33,708 nucleotides of DNA from an uncultured Bacilli bacterium (GCA_905236935.1 CAJOQL010000027.1:1-33708), one strand, 5' to 3'. Shown: positions 7,517 to 16,079, counted from the first letter of the stretch. Numbers and translations are program-made. Notes: generated by a model not told the origin, from the letters alone.

Positions 7517-8530
7517 TTATCCCTTCTTATCTAAAATCCAATCTTGTAAGTATTTTATTTCTGTATGACAGTATGAGCACATGCCATCATTTGCATCGAT
7601 AGATGCTCCACAATTATGACATTTAATCATGTTGACCCCATTATTTAGTTTCAATTTTTCATTTGAATTCTTTTTTAATATATATTCTTCTTTTGTAATT
7701 TTGGCTTTTATTTTTCCAGCATCATAGCGAATAATTCTTATCTCCGTTAATACTTTGATATACTGAGTATCATTTTTTATATAATCATTAAACTCTAGAT
7801 AGTCTAGAATATCAAAATCAATAATATCTTTTTGTGAATAATAGTACTTCCCTACTTCATAATTTAGATTATTAAAAAAACTTTTTTTATCAATTTTAGT
7901 TCGATTCCAAAATTCAATTTGTTTTTGATTTTGTCTATCTTTATATCTTTTTATCGGTCCTAAAATTATATAAGCATCTAATAGATAGAAAAAATAATAT
8001 AGTATCATTGATAAAATTAGGCCATATATGAATACTTTTAAAATATCAATATTATTAAATGTTCGAGAAGTATTTTTTATAAAAATTAAGCATAATAAAG
8101 TGCTAAAAATGATATCAATAATTCCGGTAATAATTCGGTAGGTATTATTTCTTAATACTCGATCATAATGATATTTGCTTCCTAAATCTTTATCAGTATA
8201 ATCAATATTATAATAAGTTCCACAGTAAGGACATCTATTAGTAAAGTCCTTAAGTTTAGATTTCATTCCACAATTAAGACATGTATAATCTGCGCTCTCC
8301 ATATCTTTTGAAATAAATGTATATTCTATTCTTGAATCAAATTCGGTTTCTTTATGAACTAATTTATTATTTATATAATAATCTTTTTCACATATTATAC
8401 CAGATGTTAAGTCATCATTTATTGATTCATTTGTGCTTCGCTCATATATTTTATTTGATGAAAAATACTTTGTTTTAATATTTATATTATATTTTTTTAG
8501 CATTTTTTCATGAAAGTTATCTGATATCAT
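7517..8530 (-). CDS. Double zinc-ribbon membrane protein, Tim44-like architecture
   Basis: 337 aa from ATG 8530, which has AGGAG 7 bases upstream. A longer frame from 8605 would only translate the neighbour's Asn repeat in another frame and is rejected. The order is an unknown N-terminal region, zinc ribbon 1 (Cys84, 87, 100, 103), two membrane spans (about 133-152 and 163-188), a soluble region of about 110 residues, and zinc ribbon 2 (Cys304, 307, 318, 321) ending 'YLQDWILDKK'. Ribbon - membrane - soluble domain - ribbon with a W-L-containing tail resembles Firmicutes proteins annotated as Tim44-like, but the middle domain is too diverged for me to confirm. The gene lies 10 bases after the poly-Asn gene, so the two are probably co-transcribed. 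Confidence 0.7.
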   Translation of the reverse strand: MISDNFHEKMLKKYNINIKTKYFSSNKIYERSTNESINDDLTSGIICEKDYYINNKLVHKETEFDSRIEYTFISKDMESADYTCLNCGMKSKLKDFTNRCPYCGTYYNIDYTDKDLGSKYHYDRVLRNNTYRIITGIIDIIFSTLLCLIFIKNTSRTFNNIDILKVFIYGLILSMILYYFFYLLDAYIILGPIKRYKDRQNQKQIEFWNRTKIDKKSFFNNLNYEVGKYYYSQKDIIDFDILDYLEFNDYIKNDTQYIKVLTEIRIIRYDAGKIKAKITKEEYILKKNSNEKLKLNNGVNMIKCHNCGASIDANDGMCSYCHTEIKYLQDWILDKKG

Positions 8531-8540
8531 AGGTATTCTC

Positions 8541-8909
8541 CTATCTATTATTATTGTTGTTGTTATTGTTATTATTATTGTTATTGTTTGAAGATGAACC
8601 CCCACTATAGCTACTACTACTCATAGGTACATAGTGTGGAATTAAGGTAAATAAAGTATTTGTGAGCTTTACGCCGTCAATACTACTATCAACGCATCTA
8701 GCATTAATAATTTTAGGCTTTATTTCCGTTTTATAATTTACTTTAAGTGTTAGGCTATTAGCATTGCCAATAATAACTGCATTTTGATAAGTTGCTAAAA
8801 AATTATATATCTTATCTAATTCTTCTTCGGATAATTCATAGTGTGATGCTAAATCAACACATCTTTTAAATCGTATTAATTCTTCATAGGTTTCTGGTTC
8901 TTTATTCAT
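8541..8909 (-). CDS. Small protein with Ser/Gly/poly-Asn C-terminal tail (candidate substrate of the radical SAM enzyme)
   Basis: 122 aa. Residues 1-95 are an ordinary folded-looking part with two cysteines (Cys17, Cys72). Residues 97-107 are Ser/Gly/Tyr rich ('SSSSYSGGSSS'). Residues 108-121 are fourteen Asn, closed by Arg. There is no signal peptide or membrane span. Its ATG overlaps the stop of the radical SAM gene as ATGA, so the two are translated as a pair. A leader-like body plus a low-complexity tail beside a SPASM enzyme is the look of a modified-peptide precursor. That is inference; the Asn tract could equally be a replication-slippage product on a small unrelated protein. I recognise no family. 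Confidence 0.65.
   Translation of the reverse strand: MNKEPETYEELIRFKRCVDLASHYELSEEELDKIYNFLATYQNAVIIGNANSLTLKVNYKTEIKPKIINARCVDSSIDGVKLTNTLFTLIPHYVPMSSSSYSGGSSSNNNNNNNNNNNNNNR
8547..8588. repeat. Trinucleotide (ATT/GTT) microsatellite encoding poly-Asn
   Basis: Fourteen consecutive ATT or GTT triplets on the plus strand (AAT/AAC codons on the minus strand). The mix of two codons shows that it is not a perfectly pure slippage tract. Length changes by whole triplets would lengthen or shorten the tail without shifting the frame. Confidence 0.9.
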
Positions 8910-10645
8910 TTTTTAAACTCCTTGTCTAAATAATAAAATTCTATATTTTGAAATGGTAAATTTATAGCTTGAATATGATAATAAGCATTATTTTTTTGCT
9001 TTAAATAGTGATAATCTCTAAGTGAAGTAGTAGTAAAAAAGATATTATTTGGTTTATCTTTGGAATATTCATTTTTATATTGATCAATCATATTTTTTAA
9101 ATCATATATATAATAATCATTATTACTTACACCATTATCAAGCACACCCTTATATATTTGATGGGTAGCGATATGTCTTTGCTTTGTTCTATTTTCATCA
9201 CCATAAGTTACTAAATTACCACTTAATAGCATTATATAAAGAGAATTATTTTCTGGATAATCACAAACTTCAGAAATTAAATTTTTCTTCATCCACACTT
9301 CTATTTTACTGTTAGGAGTAATATAAATAATATCTCTAGTTTTTTTGATAATTTGAGAAGATAAATGATATTCTTTACCATCAATTTTTAAAATAAAACT
9401 ATTATCATCATAAATAAACTTTAAATTCTTATCATTTTTAATAATTTCTTCTAAGGATGGATAATCATTTTGTTTTTTATCTGGCAAATATTTTTCCTTA
9501 TCTTCTAAACGCATTTTTTTAACATATTCGTAAACAAACTCATCATTATACTCATCAGTTGATAAATTTCTATCGGCATACATAGCTTGCTGCAGTTTAC
9601 ATGTATAGCTCTTATTGGACTTATAATTATTTTTTACAAATGGGCACCCAGTTTTGCATAAATATAAATATCCACATTTAGTGCATTCTTCATTTAAGGG
9701 TTCTTTGTTGTGGTTTAAAAATATCTTGTCTCTAGCAGTATTTAATATTTGCTCTACAGAGTTTTTATAAATATTTCCATAATAATAGTCAGGATTTTTT
9801 TGACCTCTTACGCAAGAATATATATCTCCGTTTTTTTCAAGTAAGAAAAATTTTTCCCCGCAATTGTCACAATTTGTACAATACTCGGGGCCAAATTCGT
9901 CAAACCATGGACCATTAACTCCTTTATCCAAATCAGTTCCATCAAATTCTTGATGCATTCTTTTATAAAATTTTACTTGTTCTTCTTCAGTAATATGATG
10001 TAAAATGCCGTTTGAATTATAATCAAAACCAATCATAAAATTAAAATCATTCATATCTAGACAAGTATTTTTATGTAAAAATTTAATATCCTCAATGATT
10101 TTATCAATATAATTATAATGCTCCTTAAAAATAGTAGCTGAAACTTTCTTTTTATTAGGAATATCCTTTAATAATTCAATATTATTTAATATTTTCTTTA
10201 ATGTTTTTTGACCACCCTTAGTAGTTCGATACTCATCATGTAGGGATAATGGAAGATCTAAACTACCAGAAACCGAAACATTAAACTCTTTTATGGTATC
10301 AAGGTGTTTATCTAAGTTATACATATTAGTTTTAATATGAGGGCTTCCAATTTTAAATCCTCCACTAAGAATTATTTCTTTATTTTTATTATAATAATCA
10401 TAAATATATTTTATTAAATCATGGAAATCATCTTTTGATAATGTTGTAACTTCTCCGCCATGAAGTGAGATATTAAAAGGTACAACATTACTTTCTTTAA
10501 ACTTTTTTATAGCGTAGTCTAAGGTTTCTAAAGGTTTATAATTAGTTTTTTCGTCAACAGTATTATCTTCTAAATAACAATATTTACACTTTAAATTACA
10601 AGCCATAGTTGGAACATATAATAAATGTATGTATTTATACTCCAT
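8906..10645 (-). CDS. Radical SAM/SPASM protein with a large extra C-terminal domain (putative peptide/protein maturase)
   Basis: 579 aa. The radical SAM cluster Cys16, Cys20 and Cys23 sits in 'MACNLKCKYCY'. 'SLHGGEVT' (about 60-67) is the SAM-contact GGE motif. A full SPASM pattern follows: Cys262, Gly273, Cys278, then Cys321-x2-Cys324-x5-Cys330-x3-Cys334 and Cys349, with extra Cys256/259. SPASM proteins of this kind (sulfatase maturases, RiPP-modifying enzymes) carry auxiliary 4Fe-4S clusters and act on peptides or proteins. Residues about 380-579 form an added domain that I do not recognise, making this longer than the usual ~400. It lies 8 bases after the LRR gene and overlaps the poly-Asn gene by 4. 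The substrate is unknown. Confidence 0.88.
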   Translation of the reverse strand: MEYKYIHLLYVPTMACNLKCKYCYLEDNTVDEKTNYKPLETLDYAIKKFKESNVVPFNISLHGGEVTTLSKDDFHDLIKYIYDYYNKNKEIILSGGFKIGSPHIKTNMYNLDKHLDTIKEFNVSVSGSLDLPLSLHDEYRTTKGGQKTLKKILNNIELLKDIPNKKKVSATIFKEHYNYIDKIIEDIKFLHKNTCLDMNDFNFMIGFDYNSNGILHHITEEEQVKFYKRMHQEFDGTDLDKGVNGPWFDEFGPEYCTNCDNCGEKFFLLEKNGDIYSCVRGQKNPDYYYGNIYKNSVEQILNTARDKIFLNHNKEPLNEECTKCGYLYLCKTGCPFVKNNYKSNKSYTCKLQQAMYADRNLSTDEYNDEFVYEYVKKMRLEDKEKYLPDKKQNDYPSLEEIIKNDKNLKFIYDDNSFILKIDGKEYHLSSQIIKKTRDIIYITPNSKIEVWMKKNLISEVCDYPENNSLYIMLLSGNLVTYGDENRTKQRHIATHQIYKGVLDNGVSNNDYYIYDLKNMIDQYKNEYSKDKPNNIFFTTTSLRDYHYLKQKNNAYYHIQAINLPFQNIEFYYLDKEFKK

Positions 10646-10653
10646 AACTTCCT

Positions 10654-12339
10654 CTAATATTCACAATTATATTGTCCATCAATATAGTGACAATTTTTAT
10701 TATAACGATTAATATTTGTTGGGCTTTCTTTAAATGCTTTTTCATTTACATAAGTATTTGTTGGTAAGGTTATATTGTACAAACTATCACACTTTCTAAA
10801 TGCTGATGAGCCAATTTCATTTAATTTACTATTTGCACTAATTACTACTTCATTTAATGATGTAGCCCCATAAAATGCATGCCCACCAATTCTAGTTACT
10901 TCATCTGGTATAGTAATATTTTTAAGAGATGAACAGTTTTCAAAGGTATTTCCTCTAATTTCAGTCAGATTATTTGATAGTTTAATTCTTTCTAGTGAGG
11001 TAGCATTATAAAAAGCTTCTCCTCCTAAATATGTTAAAGTATCTGGAAGTTCAATATCTTTTATGGATATTGCATTATAAAATGCTCCTCCTCCAAGGTA
11101 CTCTAAAGATTTTGGAATATTTACCTCTACTAATTTATAACAATTTTTAAAAGCTTGTCCTCTTATTTCAGTAATGGAATCTGGCAAGTTTACACTTTCT
11201 AAAAATGGCATATTTGAAAAAGTATTACCTCTTAAACTTACTACTTTTTCGTTTTTATATGTTTCTGGAATATTTGCTGTTTTATAGTTAGTTAAACCAA
11301 AAGCATAATATCTTACAGCATAACCACCATCTACCTTTTCATATATAATTCTAGGTGATGAAAATATTATTAATGGTATAGTAATTGCTAATAGTAATCC
11401 TATTAATAAATCTATTTTTGAGTTATCTGAAACAAATGTGTTTTTTACATTCATGATGATGTTAGAAATCTTTTCACTTGGTCTTGCTTTTATTTCTTTT
11501 TTTAAATATTTAATTAAATCATACTTTCTTGTAACTATAAAAAAGATAAATAATAATATCAAACCAATTATGTAAGTGTATATAGGAAAGTGAAAAAAGA
11601 TTAGCGTTATAAATACAAAAGTAAGTAATGAAAAAATACTATTAAATACTTTTTTTCTTTTTAAAATATCATTAGGAATTAATTTTGTTGTGCTATCAAT
11701 ACCAACTTTATTTAATTCTTTTTCAATAAATTTTTCTAGCATTTTATCTTCTGAAAGATTATATATTGCATCAAATTTTGAGGGTAATACTACAGTTTTT
11801 GTTGGAAGTTTTATCATTCCACTTTCATTTTGTGAAACTATGACATTATTTCCATCAAAAGGAGTTCCACAATATGAGCAATATTTGTCTGTAATTTGTA
11901 ATGGTGCATTGCATTGTGAACATTTTAATTCTATTCCTTTAATAGATGATGGTTGATTTAGTGTGGATGTTTGTCGAATATTTTCTGTTTTTCCAGGCTT
12001 TAAGTTCTTTTTAATGCTCCAGATTGGGAAAATTGTAAATCCACCTATAAAAACGGCAAAAAAGTCCATTAAAGCAACATTTGTGGTTACAAAAAGGTCA
12101 CAAAAGAGTAGAAAACAAATTCTTATGATGAATAGTATCCAAAATATTTTTTTACTATTATCTGTTGATAATAATTCTGATAATGGTTTCAAAACAAAAA
12201 CTGACATATGAATTGAAACGAATGCTTCCATTGCAAGTGCAAAAATGATAGGAAAACTAACATTGCCATTACTTGCAAAAACTAATGATGGTATTAATAA
12301 TAAAGTTAATAATAATAACTTTTTAGATATTTTTTTCAT
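10654..12339 (-). CDS. Membrane protein with zinc ribbon and C-terminal BspA-type leucine-rich repeats
   Basis: 561 aa. A signal-like hydrophobic N-terminus (to about residue 22) and further spans to about residue 110 are followed by a zinc ribbon (Cys140, 143, 154, 157). More membrane spans lie at about 230-270 and 308-330. The C-terminal 200 residues hold six to seven BspA-type repeats (LRR_5 pattern such as 'LPDSITEIRGQAFKNCYKL' and 'IPDEVTRIGGHAFYGATSL'), probably outside the cell. BspA repeats usually bind proteins or surfaces. The gene sits 8 bases before the radical SAM gene and 29 bases after DUF3781, so it is likely part of the same transcript. Function is unknown. Confidence 0.8.
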   Translation of the reverse strand: MKKISKKLLLLTLLLIPSLVFASNGNVSFPIIFALAMEAFVSIHMSVFVLKPLSELLSTDNSKKIFWILFIIRICFLLFCDLFVTTNVALMDFFAVFIGGFTIFPIWSIKKNLKPGKTENIRQTSTLNQPSSIKGIELKCSQCNAPLQITDKYCSYCGTPFDGNNVIVSQNESGMIKLPTKTVVLPSKFDAIYNLSEDKMLEKFIEKELNKVGIDSTTKLIPNDILKRKKVFNSIFSLLTFVFITLIFFHFPIYTYIIGLILLFIFFIVTRKYDLIKYLKKEIKARPSEKISNIIMNVKNTFVSDNSKIDLLIGLLLAITIPLIIFSSPRIIYEKVDGGYAVRYYAFGLTNYKTANIPETYKNEKVVSLRGNTFSNMPFLESVNLPDSITEIRGQAFKNCYKLVEVNIPKSLEYLGGGAFYNAISIKDIELPDTLTYLGGEAFYNATSLERIKLSNNLTEIRGNTFENCSSLKNITIPDEVTRIGGHAFYGATSLNEVVISANSKLNEIGSSAFRKCDSLYNITLPTNTYVNEKAFKESPTNINRYNKNCHYIDGQYNCEY

Positions 12340-12368
12340 AATATAACTAACCTCTATTTTCTATTTTA

Positions 12369-12626
12369 TTATTTAATATGGGCTGTTATTATAGTATAAG
12401 TATAAGAATTAATAGTAATTATAATATTATCTATTTTGCAGTACCAATTCTTTCCTTGCTTATAAATATTACAATTTTTATCTAAGACTTTACTTTTACA
12501 AAACTCTAGTGCATCTATATAATCTAATTTAAGATTTCTTTTAATTCTTTCAAGGCCCATTTTAGTTGTATGAATTTTATCAATGTTTAATAGTAATAAT
12601 TCTTTATTTGTAGTATCTATTTTCAT
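12369..12626 (-). CDS. DUF3781 family protein
   Basis: 85 aa. 'NIDKIHTTKMGLERIKRNL' followed by 'ALEFCKSKVLDKNCNIYKQGKNWYC' and the ending 'NSYTYTIITAHIK' match my recollection of the short DUF3781 family of Firmicutes, whose function is unknown. It has no membrane span. It overlaps the acetyltransferase gene by 4 bases (ATGA), so translation is coupled. Confidence 0.75.
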   Translation of the reverse strand: MKIDTTNKELLLLNIDKIHTTKMGLERIKRNLKLDYIDALEFCKSKVLDKNCNIYKQGKNWYCKIDNIIITINSYTYTIITAHIK

Positions 12627-13366
12627 TTTAATAATTTTTCAAAGGAATTAGCATTTAAGATAGTATTTGAAATAAATTTACCTTTATAAAAATTAGCCCA
12701 ATTATTAAAGATACAAGGAGCATTCTTAGCCTTTTCTAATGAATCTATTTTAATAAAGTTTAATTTAATTTTCTTATCTTTTGCATAATCAGATAATTCT
12801 TTTACTTCATATTCTACATAAGGGCATTCATTTGAATAATAAATGGTAAATTCTTCATTATCTATTTCCATTTTTCTTGCACTTTCTGTAAATTTAGGTG
12901 TTTCTTTATCATCAAAGGAAAGTGCCATTAATTCATAATCATTGATTGTATCTACAACCTTAAATCCAAAATGTTCAAAGAATTTCTTATCTCCGATAAA
13001 TGGTTTTTTCTTTTGTGATACTAGTATGCAAACACCACTCTTTTTTCTAGATTTAGCGTCTTCAATAGCATATTCTAATAATTCTTTACCAATTCCTTGG
13101 CCTTTAAAACTTCCTGCTACCCATAGGCAGTATATATGCATATAATTTTTACCATCAATAGGAACCCAAGCAGTTTCAATTGGCTCATATTCGATAAATA
13201 TCTTACCTCTAGCGTTTAATTTTCTAAATACATGGCCATCCTTTATTTTACTTTTAATCCACTCTTTTTTCTTATCTACACCTTCTTGATGTTTTGGATC
13301 TCCTATCGCACAGCAAATATGCTCTTTATCAATATTTTTTTCATCTAAATTTATATATTCATTCAT
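12623..13366 (-). CDS. yoaP: GNAT acetyltransferase with C-terminal YoaP-like domain
   Basis: 247 aa, close to B. subtilis YoaP (about 250). The N-terminal GNAT domain has the acetyl-CoA loop 'VAGSFKGQGIGKELLEYAI' (about residues 83-101) and 'FFEHFGFKVVD'. The last 80 residues ('FTIYYSNECPYVEYEVKELSDYA ... FIKIDSLEKAKNAPCIFNNWANFYKGKFIS') are thioredoxin-like and carry a single Cys-Pro, as in the YoaP domain. The natural substrate is unknown. The ATG has AGGAG upstream, and an extended -10 box lies about 75 bases before it, so this looks like the first gene of the long run down to guaD. Confidence 0.85.
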   Translation of the reverse strand: MNEYINLDEKNIDKEHICCAIGDPKHQEGVDKKKEWIKSKIKDGHVFRKLNARGKIFIEYEPIETAWVPIDGKNYMHIYCLWVAGSFKGQGIGKELLEYAIEDAKSRKKSGVCILVSQKKKPFIGDKKFFEHFGFKVVDTINDYELMALSFDDKETPKFTESARKMEIDNEEFTIYYSNECPYVEYEVKELSDYAKDKKIKLNFIKIDSLEKAKNAPCIFNNWANFYKGKFISNTILNANSFEKLLK

Positions 13367-13440
13367 TTTTAACTCCTACTAATTATTATATTTTTATTTT
13401 TAGTTCTATCTTTTTAATGATTCTTTCTTTATCTTTATTA

Positions 13441-13449
13441 ATTATATCA
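13441..13449 (-). promoter_or_regulatory. Extended -10 promoter (TGATATAAT) of the yoaP-to-guaD run
   Basis: TATAAT at 13441-13446 is preceded by TGA on the minus strand. It lies 74 bases upstream of the acetyltransferase ATG, within the only gap of more than 100 bases ahead of this run. No -35 match is evident, as is normal for extended -10 promoters. Confidence 0.6.
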
Positions 13450-13481
13450 TATGTTAAATACTTATATATTAAAAAAATATA

Positions 13482-14378
13482 TTATGCTAGTTTAATTAAA
13501 AAATCTTTTAATAAAGTATACTGATTAACATTTAATGATTTTAAGTCTCTGTCTAAATCACATAACCATAATATAATATTTTTAATTTCTTCTTTACTAT
13601 ATAAATAAGCTTTTTCTTTAGCTAGTTTAACTCTATAAGGATGAATATTTAGTTTTGATGCAATAGTTTCATTTGAAACATTTAATTCTTTAGTAGCATA
13701 AATAATACGATATTGTCCTGCTAAAAGTGCTACAAAAGGAACCACTTCCATCTTTTCGATAATAAATTTTTCTACTAATTCACTTATGGCTAAATAGTTT
13801 TTGCTGGTTATCGCATCACATAAAGTAAAAGTATCTTCTCCATTTAGTCTACTTGCATAAGTTGTTATAACATCTTCAGTTATTTTTTTAGATATAATTG
13901 ATAATTTGTCTATTTCATTTAAGATTAAATCATAATTATTTAGATTATATAAAGTTAATAAGTTAACAGAGGCATAGTCAATTTGAATATTTTTACTTTT
14001 ACAGTAATTATTTATTTTATTAGATAGTTCACTGGTTTTTAGTTCAGATATTTCAATAATAGTTCCTTTTTCTTTTATTTTTTTATAAAGTGTACTTCTT
14101 TTATCAATATTATCTACTACTAAAATAAGTTTGGTATTAGGATTGGGATTATCTAAATATTTTTCTAGTGGTTTACTAGATGTATTTATTTTAAAGTTTT
14201 TTACAATAACTATTTTTTCTTCATTCATAAGAGAAAAGTATGCACATTCGTCAATAACGTTATCAATGTTTGATTCATCATAATTGATATAAATAATATT
14301 TTCTTTACCATTAGTTATTTTATTTATTTCTTCATCTAATAATCTGATGCTATAAATATTCATTAAATAAGTATTCAT
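13482..14378 (-). CDS. holA: DNA polymerase III delta subunit (clamp loader)
   Basis: 298 aa, slightly shorter than the usual ~340. The delta subunit opens the sliding clamp within the clamp-loader complex. The N-terminal part ('IYSIRLLDEEINKI ... FSLMNEEKIVIVKNF') and C-terminal part ('DAITSKNYLAISEL ... VPFVALLAGQYRIIYATKEL ... LNIHPYRVKLAKEKA') follow the HolA pattern. As expected for delta, no Walker A motif is present. The ATG overlaps the lepB stop as ATGA. In B. subtilis holA also lies close to lepA-hrcA-dnaK, so the neighbourhood supports the call. Confidence 0.88.
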   Translation of the reverse strand: MNTYLMNIYSIRLLDEEINKITNGKENIIYINYDESNIDNVIDECAYFSLMNEEKIVIVKNFKINTSSKPLEKYLDNPNPNTKLILVVDNIDKRSTLYKKIKEKGTIIEISELKTSELSNKINNYCKSKNIQIDYASVNLLTLYNLNNYDLILNEIDKLSIISKKITEDVITTYASRLNGEDTFTLCDAITSKNYLAISELVEKFIIEKMEVVPFVALLAGQYRIIYATKELNVSNETIASKLNIHPYRVKLAKEKAYLYSKEEIKNIILWLCDLDRDLKSLNVNQYTLLKDFLIKLA

Positions 14379-14878
14379 TTTACACTACCTATTTTGTTAA
14401 ATGGGAAAAATCTAAAAGATGCTTTACCTAATATTTGATTTTTTGAGATAGGTCCGATTAATCTGCTATCTGCTGATACGATACGATTGTCTCCCATAAC
14501 AAAGTATTCATCTTCTTTTAAATATATTTCGTCAAAATCTTTAGTTGAACTAAGAGAATATTTATCTTCAACGTTTTTCTTATTTATATAAAGTTTTCCA
14601 TCAATATAAGCAACAGATTCACCAGGAAGAGCGATAACTCTTTTAATAATATGCTTTTTATCTTCTTTTACAACTACAATGTCCCATCTATTAATGCCAC
14701 TATTTAGTCCAATTTTACTTAAAATCATTAAGTCATTTTGCTTTAGAGTTGGATCCATACTAGTACCATTAACTCTAATTGGAGTATATAAAAATGTTCT
14801 AATTAAAACTACTGCTATAATTATTACTAAATATGGAAGATATTCTTTTATTATTTTTTTGATATTTTCTTTATTCAT
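14375..14878 (-). CDS. lepB: Signal peptidase I
   Basis: 167 aa from the chosen start. One N-terminal membrane span (about 13-31) anchors the enzyme, which cuts signal peptides from exported proteins. The catalytic Ser40 is in 'NGTSMDPTL' and the Lys79 base is in 'IIKRVIALPGE'. 'FVMGDNRIVSADSR' is the third conserved box. An ATG two codons upstream (14884) has GAGG only 2 bases away, while the ATG at 14878 has it 8 bases away, so 14878 is preferred. The gene has its own extended -10 promoter after the dnaJ terminator, and holA follows with overlapping codons. Confidence 0.93.
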   Translation of the reverse strand: MNKENIKKIIKEYLPYLVIIIAVVLIRTFLYTPIRVNGTSMDPTLKQNDLMILSKIGLNSGINRWDIVVVKEDKKHIIKRVIALPGESVAYIDGKLYINKKNVEDKYSLSSTKDFDEIYLKEDEYFVMGDNRIVSADSRLIGPISKNQILGKASFRFFPFNKIGSVK

Positions 14879-14903
14879 TTGCATCGCCTCTAAATCTTAA
14901 ATT

Positions 14904-14912
14904 ATTATATCA
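14904..14912 (-). promoter_or_regulatory. Extended -10 promoter (TGATATAAT) for lepB-holA
   Basis: TATAAT at 14904-14909 with TGA upstream at 14910-14912 on the minus strand, between the dnaJ terminator and lepB. The leader would be about 20 bases and contains the AGAGG ribosome site. Confidence 0.65.
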
Positions 14913-14915
14913 AAA

Positions 14916-14949
14916 TAAAGAAAAAACTGCACTAGTATTATGCAGTTTT
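14916..14949 (-). terminator. Strong rho-independent terminator of the chaperone operon
   Basis: The perfect 9-base stem AAAACTGCA/TGCAGTTTT (arms 14923-14931 and 14941-14949, 9-base loop) directly follows the dnaJ stop and runs into TTTTTTCTTT on the minus strand. It is among the clearest terminators in the window. Confidence 0.88.
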
Positions 14950-14951
14950 CA

Positions 14952-16079
14952 TTATAAATACTTTCTAAATTTTTTGAAAGCATCTTCATTATCTAGTTTA
15001 GTTTCGTTTAAATCGCTAAATAAAGATTTTTGCTTTCTATCTAATTTAGTTGGAATAATAACATTAGTAATTAAGAACATATCTCCTAATTTACCGATTT
15101 TTTTATCATCAATTCCTTTGCCTTTTAATTTAATGTTTTCATTATTCTGTGTGCCAGCTGGAAATGTAACAGTTTCCGTGCCATAGATAGTTGGAATTTC
15201 TTTTTTACAACCTAAAACTGCTTCAGTAATAGTTAAAGGCACTACTAAATAAATATCTTTGCCATCTCTTTTAAATAAAGGATGTTCTTTAACAGTAAAT
15301 TCAATATAAACATCACCATTTGGTCCCCCGTTGCTTCCAGCGTTTGCTTTGCCACTCATACGCATTTGATCGCCATTATCAACTCCACTTGGGACTTTTA
15401 GTTTTAATTCTTTATTCTTTCTTATATAGCCTTTGCTGTGACATTCTGGGCAACTATCCTTAAATATTTCACCAGTTCCATGACAATCTGGACATACTGT
15501 TTGAGTTTGAATTACTCCTAAAATGCTTCTTTGTTCTCTTATAACAGTACCTCTACCATTACAAGTTGAACAGCTCTTTGCATTTTTTCCACCTTTACCA
15601 TCACATTCAGGGCATGTTTCATTAATATCTATTGAAAATGTTTTTTCGCATCCAAAGGCAGCTTCTTCAAAACTTAAGTTAAGTCTTACTAAAACGTCAT
15701 CACCTTTAGTGGCCCTTTTAGTTCCTTTACTTCTTCGGCCGCCACCCATCATGGTTTCAAAAATGTCTCCTAAGTTGATATCTTCAAAGTCAAAGCCAGA
15801 AAAACCTCCACCAAAGCCTTCAAAACCACCAAATCCAGAGAATCCACCGCCTGCATTATTATCAAAGGCATTTGCGCCAAATTGGTCATATTGTCTTCTT
15901 TTATTTGCATCTGATAAAACTCCGTAAGCTTCACTAACTTCTTTAAATTTTTCAGCATTACCAGTTTCTTTATTATCAGGATGGTATTCTTTAGCTTTTT
16001 TTCTAAATGCACTTTTTATCTCGGCTTCACTAGCATTTTTACTTACTCCTAAAACTTCATAAAAATCTCTTTTTGCCAT
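14952..16079 (-). CDS. dnaJ: Chaperone protein DnaJ (Hsp40)
   Basis: 375 aa, normal length. It stimulates the DnaK ATPase and delivers unfolded clients. A J domain (residues 1-70, HPD in 'KEYHPDNKE') is followed by a Gly/Phe-rich region (about 75-110) and then four zinc-finger repeats (CPECDGKG, CSTCNGRG, CPDCHGTG, CPECHSKG; about 150-215). The C-terminal substrate-binding domains complete it, so it is a class A DnaJ. The ATG overlaps the pepF stop by one base (TAATG). It is the last gene of the HrcA/CIRCE operon and is followed by a strong terminator. Confidence 0.98.
   Translation of the reverse strand: MAKRDFYEVLGVSKNASEAEIKSAFRKKAKEYHPDNKETGNAEKFKEVSEAYGVLSDANKRRQYDQFGANAFDNNAGGGFSGFGGFEGFGGGFSGFDFEDINLGDIFETMMGGGRRSKGTKRATKGDDVLVRLNLSFEEAAFGCEKTFSIDINETCPECDGKGGKNAKSCSTCNGRGTVIREQRSILGVIQTQTVCPDCHGTGEIFKDSCPECHSKGYIRKNKELKLKVPSGVDNGDQMRMSGKANAGSNGGPNGDVYIEFTVKEHPLFKRDGKDIYLVVPLTITEAVLGCKKEIPTIYGTETVTFPAGTQNNENIKLKGKGIDDKKIGKLGDMFLITNVIIPTKLDRKQKSLFSDLNETKLDNEDAFKKFRKYL

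Noticed and set aside
8547..8588. CRISPR or VNTR array
   Set aside because: It is a simple triplet repeat inside a coding frame, without spacers.
8531..8605. N-terminal extension of the zinc-ribbon protein starting at 8605 with an Ile/Thr-rich stretch
   Set aside because: It is the ATT/GTT microsatellite of the neighbouring gene read in another frame. ATG 8530 has a good AGGAG site.
15523..15927. 134-codon plus-strand open frame inside dnaJ
   Set aside because: It is antisense to the conserved DnaJ zinc-finger and Gly/Phe regions. It has no ribosome site, and its Pro/Leu/Ser-rich composition is the mirror of those codons.
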